From the NCBI GenBank assembly GCA_017304275.1, contig JAFKKW010000194.1:1-19385 (forward strand): DNA of 19,385 bases, read 5' to 3'. Source of the DNA: Hyphomicrobiales bacterium. GTDB lineage: Bacteria; Pseudomonadota; Alphaproteobacteria; Rhizobiales; Hyphomicrobiaceae. The notes under the pieces were generated by a model. That model did no database searches and was not told the origin of the DNA. It worked only from the letters and a program-made list of their open reading frames with translations. Below, one piece after another: positions 14,509 to 19,385 of the stretch. The translations under genes and the position numbers were made by a program. Position 1 is the first letter of the stretch, and every line of letters begins with the position of its first letter.

Positions 14509-17211
14509 GTGCGGCTGGTCATCGACGCGGAGCCGCAGTGCGAGCTGCTGGGTAGCGTTACCGAGATTCCGTCTGTTGTCGCAAAGGGGGTACGTTTGGC
14601 ACCGGATCGGATCGACCTTGGCGGGACTTTCGTTGACCTGCGAACGCTGGACGAGGCCGTTGATACCATCGTGACGCGCGCGCGTGCTGCTGAGCCCGTA
14701 CCGCTTGGCGTGATATCCGCAAACCTCGATCATATCCATCATTTCGGTCATCACGGACGTTGGCACGGCACGCTCGAGCAAGCCGCCGGAGGCGGCGGCA
14801 TCCAGTGGCTCTCGCTTCTCGACGGCGCTCCTTTAGTCAATCAAGCGAAGAGGCTGACGGGCCGCTCGTGGCAAAGGCTCGCCGGCAGCGATTTGATCGA
14901 TCCGCTTCTCGACGCTGCGGAAGCGCAGGGAGTGAGAGTCGGGTTTCTGGGCGGCTCGCCCGAAACTCAAGAGTTGCTCCTCAAGAGCCTGGCCAAGACG
15001 AGGCCGCATCTCAAGGTTACCGGCATGTGGGCGCCAAGCCGTGAGGTGATAACCGATCCCTCAGCGTCGGATGCATTGGCCGAGCAGATCAGGGCTGCCG
15101 GTGTCGATATGCTGGTCATCGGCTTGGGTAAACCCCGCCAAGAACTATGGATAGCCCGCCACGGTCAGGCTACGGGCGCAGGCGTGCTGCTGGCGTTCGG
15201 GGCGGTCGTGGACTTCCTTGCCGGCCAGATCGATCGAGCACCAAAATGGATGTCGGAAGCCGGCTTCGAATGGTCTTACCGATTGTTGCGCGAGCCGAGA
15301 CGGCTCGCGCGCCGGTATCTTTTGGACGGGCCGATCGCCTACGCCCGCCTAAGGCGGCATAGCTCGGCGAAGACTGCGCGCGCCGATGCTCACGAGCCGC
15401 CCGGCAAAGATCGTACGCACGACGTCACCGCGGTCATCGTAACGTACAACAACAGGGACTCCATTGGCGCCCTTCTTGCCGACCTCGAGCGCGAGAGCGC
15501 CGATCTCAAAATCCGGATCGTCGTCGTCGACAACGATTCGCGCGACGGCACCTTCGAGGTCGTTGCAGGATACCCGAATGTCGTTGCCGTCCGAGGCGGA
15601 GGCAACCTCGGTTACGCAGGCGGCATCAACGCTGCGCGCCCGCATCTCGGCGACACAGGCGCTATCCTCGTGCTCAATCCCGATCTGCGGCTCGATCCGG
15701 GCGCGGTGAAGGCGCTCTGGCGCCGTCTGGCGCTCCCCGGCGTCGGGATCTCAGTTCCAAAAATTCTAGACGAGGACGGCAAAACGTATTTGTCGTTGCG
15801 GTTCGAGCCCGCGGTGCTCAGAGGCCTCGGCGAGGCGGTTGTGGGCGGGCGGCTCGCTGGTCGCCCCGATTGGCTCTCCGAGATCGATCGCAGCTCCGAA
15901 TCCTATCGGTTCCCGCATGCGGTCGACTGGGCGACCGGGGCCTGCCTCATGGTGCGTCGCGACGTTGCCGAGACGGTCGGCGACTGGGACGAGCGGTTTT
16001 TTCTCTATTCGGAGGAAACCGACTACATGCGCCGCGTGCGCGAAGCGGGATGGAACGTCTGGTTCGAGCCGAGTGCCGTTGTTCGGCATGAAGGCGGCGG
16101 ATCGGGCCAGTCTCCTCAGCTCGTCGCTCTGCTTGCGGTCAACCGCGTACGCTATGCCGAGGTCTATCACGGCCGCTGGTACGCAGCGGCGACTCGCGCG
16201 GTTACGTTGCTCGGTGAGGTTGCGCGAGCGGGCCTGAGCGAGGGCCATCGCACCGCCGCACGCTACCTCTTGTCCCGCAGCCGCTGGAAGACGCTTCCCG
16301 CTGCGACGTACACGACCATGCCCGGAAACGAGCCTCCGGCCCCATGGGGTGCGGTGATCATCCCCGCACACAACGAGGAAGCGGTGATCAGATCCACCCT
16401 GGCGCCGTTGCAGCCGATTGCAGCGGCAGGACAGATCGAGCTGGTGGTGGCAGTGAACGGTTCGACGGACAGGACGGCTGCCTACGCCGGCGCGTTCTCC
16501 GGCGTGCGTGTTTTGGATTTGGAGCGGCCGTCCAAGATCGCCGCGCTCAATGCGGCAGACGCCGAGGTCGGCTCCGGGCCGAGGCTCTACCTTGATGCCG
16601 ACATCACCATCACGCCGGGAGCGGTGCGTGACGTTCTCGCGGTCCTGCGTCGCGGAGAGCGGTCGGCGGCGCGCCCGCCTTTTCGATATGATACCACGGG
16701 AGCGACCTGGCCGGTCCGCGCCTATTATCGGGCCCGCGAGCGGCTGCCATCGATCCGGCGTCATCTCTGGGGCGCGGGAGTTTACGGCCTAAGCGAGGCC
16801 GGACGATCGCGGTTTGGCCCCTTTCCGGAAATCCTGGCGGACGACCTCTATGTCGATTCCCTATTCTCGGCCGACGAGAAGCTGGTGGTCGATACCGACC
16901 CCGTGATCGTGCGAACGCCGCGTACGACAGCGGGGCTGCTCGCCGTGCTACGGCGCACCTACCACGGCAATCGAGGCATCGCCTCGGAGTTTTCGGATCT
17001 CGCCGGCAGGCAACAAAGCTCGTCGCAAACGTTCAGCGAGCTTCTGAGCTCGGTTGGTGGTCCCGCAGACCTTGCCGATGCGGCCGTCTATGCTGGCTTG
17101 GCGATTGCCGCGCGCCTTCAGTCTCGTCAGCCAACGAGGTGGGAGCGCGACGAAACGAGCCGCAGGCCGGACGTGATAGACGCCGGAGGCGTTGGCAATG
17201 ACGTGCGATAG
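14509..17211 (+). CDS. Three-module glycosyltransferase: GT26 (WecB/TagA/CpsF) + GT2 + GT2
   Basis: The 900-residue cytosolic protein joins three glycosyltransferases. Residues about 35-275 are a WecB/TagA/CpsF (GT26) module with SANLDHIHHF, LLDGAPLV (likely catalytic D105), VGFLGGSPET and GLGKPRQELW. Residues about 305-590 are a rhamnosyltransferase-like GT2 with VTYNN, VDNDSRDGT, NLGYAGGIN, the metal site NPDLRL and FFLYSEETDYMRRV. Residues about 612-870 are another GT2 with VIIPAHNEE, VNGSTDRT, YLDADI and ILADDLYVD. Such a protein could add several successive sugars to the lipid-linked repeat unit. The GTG at 14509 has no ribosome binding site; TTG at 14596, preceded by AAAGGGG, fits better and would remove 29 residues before the first domain. 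The end overlaps the next gene by 14 bases. Confidence 0.9.
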   Translation: MRLVIDAEPQCELLGSVTEIPSVVAKGVRLAPDRIDLGGTFVDLRTLDEAVDTIVTRARAAEPVPLGVISANLDHIHHFGHHGRWHGTLEQAAGGGGIQWLSLLDGAPLVNQAKRLTGRSWQRLAGSDLIDPLLDAAEAQGVRVGFLGGSPETQELLLKSLAKTRPHLKVTGMWAPSREVITDPSASDALAEQIRAAGVDMLVIGLGKPRQELWIARHGQATGAGVLLAFGAVVDFLAGQIDRAPKWMSEAGFEWSYRLLREPRRLARRYLLDGPIAYARLRRHSSAKTARADAHEPPGKDRTHDVTAVIVTYNNRDSIGALLADLERESADLKIRIVVVDNDSRDGTFEVVAGYPNVVAVRGGGNLGYAGGINAARPHLGDTGAILVLNPDLRLDPGAVKALWRRLALPGVGISVPKILDEDGKTYLSLRFEPAVLRGLGEAVVGGRLAGRPDWLSEIDRSSESYRFPHAVDWATGACLMVRRDVAETVGDWDERFFLYSEETDYMRRVREAGWNVWFEPSAVVRHEGGGSGQSPQLVALLAVNRVRYAEVYHGRWYAAATRAVTLLGEVARAGLSEGHRTAARYLLSRSRWKTLPAATYTTMPGNEPPAPWGAVIIPAHNEEAVIRSTLAPLQPIAAAGQIELVVAVNGSTDRTAAYAGAFSGVRVLDLERPSKIAALNAADAEVGSGPRLYLDADITITPGAVRDVLAVLRRGERSAARPPFRYDTTGATWPVRAYYRARERLPSIRRHLWGAGVYGLSEAGRSRFGPFPEILADDLYVDSLFSADEKLVVDTDPVIVRTPRTTAGLLAVLRRTYHGNRGIASEFSDLAGRQQSSSQTFSELLSSVGGPADLADAAVYAGLAIAARLQSRQPTRWERDETSRRPDVIDAGGVGNDVR

Positions 17212-18436
17212 CGGCAAGCGCGCCGCGGCCGTCCAAGGCGAGCAAAAATGTGGAACGAATTCATGGACCGCGTCCCTGCTCTGCCGCGGCTGCTGCGCAT
17301 TCGTTTTCTTGATCTCTTGCGCTATGGGAGCTCCGGTCGCTGCACAAAGCTCCAAAATCGGGTTCGCGAACGGTTTTCCGCAGGATCCGGACTTCTTTCC
17401 CATCGGGGTTTGGTTGCAGGAGACACACCGCGCCCAGTCCTACAAGATGATGGGCGTGAACACGTACGTGGGTCTTTGGGAGGGCCCGCGCCAGCAGCAA
17501 CTGGCCGATCTGGCGAATGCGGGCCTTTACGCCGTTGCCGCCCAGAACGACGTCGGTCTGTCCTCCGTCAATTCTCACGTCATCAAAGCTTGGCTGCAGC
17601 AGGATGAGCCCGACAACGCTCAGCCGCTTCCCGCGGGAGGCTGGGGCGATTGCATCATGCCCGAACAGATCAAGGCAAACTTCGCGACGCTGAGGGAACG
17701 GGATCCTACACGACCTGTCTTCCTGAACTTCGGCCAAGGCGTCGTGAACAAGCGTTGGGTGGGGCGGGGCGATACGTGCAGCAAGATCGATCACGATGCG
17801 TACTACAGCGACGCGAGCCGCGGCGCCGACATCCTCTCGTTCGATATCTATCCTGTGGCGGAAGTCGAGCAGACGCATATTGCAGGACACCTGGAGCTGG
17901 TTGGCGAGGGTACCGCGCAGCTCGGCCGCTGGGCGACATCGGCGCAGTCCGTGTGGACCGTTATCGAGACGACGCACATCCACAATCCGCAACGGCGCCC
18001 GACCGGGAATGAAATCCGCAGCATGGTCTGGATGGCGGTGATACGCGGCGCCCGTGGCATCACCTATTTTGCGCACGAGTGGCAGCCTAGCTTCGCGTCG
18101 GATGCAATATTCCGGTACCCCGAGATCGTTGCGGCAGTGACGCTCGTCAATGCTCAGCTCGCTCGGCTTGCTCCCGTTATCAACGGTGGCGCCGATGTCC
18201 CGCTGACCGCCAAGTCGGATCAACTGGTTGCCATGGCGCGGCAACGCGGTGGCTCGCTGTACGTATTTGCTGCCAACAACACCGCCGAGCCTATCGAGGG
18301 GCGGATCTCGCTTCGCGGGCTCCCCTCCAAAATAGGGACGGTGCTTGACGAGCAGCGCTTTGTAAACGTCGAGGACGATGCCCTGATCGATAACTTCTCG
18401 CCTTACGGGGTGCACCTGTATGTTTTCGAGAACTAG
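17198..18436 (+). CDS. Secreted glycoside-hydrolase-like (TIM-barrel) protein
   Basis: The 412-residue product carries a long, Cys-containing signal sequence whose hydrophobic core is at about 31-48 and which probably ends at VAAQ (50), so it is exported. The rest resembles a clan-A glycoside hydrolase barrel: FFPIGVWLQ, MMGVNTYVGLWEG, WLQQDEPDN (E137, candidate acid/base), DILSFDIYPV, VWTVIETTH (E257, candidate nucleophile) and GITYFAHEW. A small beta-rich domain follows (about 335-412). The ATG at 17198 is chosen because GGAGG lies eight bases upstream; it overlaps the end of the glycosyltransferase gene, which suggests tight coupling. In this setting it could trim or edit the EPS. The exact family and substrate are not recognised. 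Confidence 0.75.
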   Translation: MTCDSGKRAAAVQGEQKCGTNSWTASLLCRGCCAFVFLISCAMGAPVAAQSSKIGFANGFPQDPDFFPIGVWLQETHRAQSYKMMGVNTYVGLWEGPRQQQLADLANAGLYAVAAQNDVGLSSVNSHVIKAWLQQDEPDNAQPLPAGGWGDCIMPEQIKANFATLRERDPTRPVFLNFGQGVVNKRWVGRGDTCSKIDHDAYYSDASRGADILSFDIYPVAEVEQTHIAGHLELVGEGTAQLGRWATSAQSVWTVIETTHIHNPQRRPTGNEIRSMVWMAVIRGARGITYFAHEWQPSFASDAIFRYPEIVAAVTLVNAQLARLAPVINGGADVPLTAKSDQLVAMARQRGGSLYVFAANNTAEPIEGRISLRGLPSKIGTVLDEQRFVNVEDDALIDNFSPYGVHLYVFEN

Positions 18437-18608
18437 AGCCTGCAGGGAGGGGCGGCCGTATAGACCTCCGTCGGAGATCGCGCCTTGACGATCCGTCCGC
18501 ATCCTTCCTGCGCGTTTGTCACGTTCGGCAGGGCCCTGCTGCCCTAGCCACATGGGAGGCGCATTTGCCACCTCGTGGGCAACAAACATTACTTGTGAAG
18601 TGACGGCG

Positions 18609-19385
18609 ATGTCCGAGAGTGCGAAATCCTTACCGCTCCCACAAACTTTCACCAGGAGTCGGCGTGGCAACAGCCACAGCCGCATCAGCAGTCATGCACG
18701 AGATCAGCGTGACAGAGCCGGCGTACGTCGCAAATTATTGCGCGCCCGACTCTCAGATTTGCCATTGCCGATCACATTGCTGCTGCTCGCGCTCCTGCTC
18801 CCGCCAGAACTCGATTTCTACTTAGGCGGATTGCGGCTCAACTGCCTGCGCCTTATCCTCGTTCTTTTCCTGCCACCTGCCATTGGCCGACTACTCTCCA
18901 GCAGGGGACCAAAGCTGCGCAGCTTTGATTTCCTTCTCGTCGGAGCCTTTGCCTACTTTGCGCTAACCTTCTTCTTGAAACAACCTCTTCCAATGGCCAT
19001 CCAATCCGGGGGCATTGTTTTTCTCGAAGGGGTAGGCACCTATCTGATCACGCGCGCGTATATCCGCAACGCCTATCAATTTCTCGCTGCTGTGAAATTG
19101 CTCTTCTTCATGGTCCTTCTCGCAGGCGCCTTTGCGATACCGGAATCCCTTCTGCATAGCCATTTTGCTCGCGACATTGCTGCAGCGATCTCGGGCGCGC
19201 CGACGCTTTCTTGGGGTGAAACTCGACTTGGCTTGCTTCGGGCCATGTCCGTTTTTGAGCATCCCATCCACTATGGCGTCTTTTGCGCCAGCGTCTTCGG
19301 GCTTGTGTGGTTCACGCAACAGGACCCAGCCCGACGCATCTTTCTCTGCTCACTGATCGGCGGAGCGACATTCTTTTCGCTCTCG
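18609..19385 (+). CDS. O-antigen ligase/polymerase-like membrane protein, N-terminal part (cut by window edge)
   Basis: An ATG at 18609 opens a frame of 259 codons that runs off the right edge. The first 50 residues are basic and cytosolic. Several hydrophobic spans follow, for example PITLLLLALLLPPELDFYLG, LILVLFLPPAIGRLL, FDFLLVGAFAYFALTFFL, and KLLFFMVLLAGAF. Near the visible end, FEHPIHYGVF (around 216-225) is the motif seen in O-antigen ligase/polymerase (Wzy, WaaL-like) proteins. The likely role is periplasmic polymerisation of repeat units or their ligation. It lies 172 bases after the hydrolase-like gene in the same direction. The ribosome binding site is weak (GAAGTGA). Polytopic nature is certain; the precise activity is inferred. 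Confidence 0.8.
   Translation, partial: MSESAKSLPLPQTFTRSRRGNSHSRISSHARDQRDRAGVRRKLLRARLSDLPLPITLLLLALLLPPELDFYLGGLRLNCLRLILVLFLPPAIGRLLSSRGPKLRSFDFLLVGAFAYFALTFFLKQPLPMAIQSGGIVFLEGVGTYLITRAYIRNAYQFLAAVKLLFFMVLLAGAFAIPESLLHSHFARDIAAAISGAPTLSWGETRLGLLRAMSVFEHPIHYGVFCASVFGLVWFTQQDPARRIFLCSLIGGATFFSLS

Noticed and set aside
15766..16764. Minus-strand open frame opposite the glycosyltransferase fusion.
   Set aside because: No motifs; the opposite strand carries clear GT2 signatures across this interval.
17261..18685. Minus-strand open frame of 474 codons opposite the hydrolase-like gene.
   Set aside because: Arg/His-rich composition without domain signatures; the plus strand has a signal peptide, a good ribosome binding site and barrel-like motifs.
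18619..18825. Short plus-strand frame of 68 codons rich in Ser and Cys.
   Set aside because: It overlaps the true polymerase-like frame starting at 18609, which encodes membrane spans and continues to the window edge.
1..19385. CRISPR arrays, tRNA or rRNA genes, insertion sequences and transposase genes.
   Set aside because: No regularly spaced repeats, tRNA-like cloverleaf, rRNA sequence, terminal inverted repeats or transposase motifs were recognised on reading.

Overview
The window is a high-GC bacterial exopolysaccharide (EPS) locus, probably from an alphaproteobacterium of the Hyphomicrobiales or a related group. This placement is an inference from base composition, weak or non-ATG starts, and the gene families present. 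Seven parts can be read. (1) At the left edge lies the 5' end of a leftward gene with a PAS sensor domain. (2) A complete dTDP-L-rhamnose set follows as two divergent pairs: rfbD-rfbB leftward and rfbC-rfbA rightward. (3) A leftward Wza-type outer-membrane export lipoprotein comes next. Upstream of it is a poor region holding the decayed 3' end of a hexapeptide acyltransferase gene. (4) Rightward genes encode a bifunctional GDP-mannose enzyme (manC type) and a polyprenyl-phosphate sugar-1-phosphate transferase that would start the repeat unit.

(5) A calcineurin-type metallophosphatase gene is broken by one in-frame TAG. It converges on a second rmlC-type epimerase. (6) A leftward pair encodes a 74-residue secreted protein with a VPEID-like C-terminal sorting tail and, just downstream, an exosortase E/CPBP-protease fusion. 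The small protein is very probably the substrate of the fusion enzyme. (7) Rightward from there run a DUF218 membrane-anchored protein, a 900-residue protein joining one GT26 and two GT2 glycosyltransferase modules, a secreted glycoside-hydrolase-like protein, and the 5' part of a polytopic O-antigen ligase/polymerase-like protein cut by the window edge.

A coherent reading is as follows. dTDP-rhamnose and GDP-mannose are made in the cytosol. The sugar transferase loads the first sugar on undecaprenyl phosphate, and the modular glycosyltransferase extends it. The polymerase-like protein joins repeat units and the Wza-like protein forms the exit channel. The exosortase module cuts, and may attach, a tiny surface peptide during export. 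No flippase (Wzx) or chain-length regulator/kinase (Wzc) is visible, so the locus probably continues beyond the right edge.

The most interesting part is the exosortase E/VPEID pair at 11543-13475. Its predicted mature product is only about 20 residues, and it sits beside a three-module glycosyltransferase fusion. All functions are read from sequence motifs; no database search was run.
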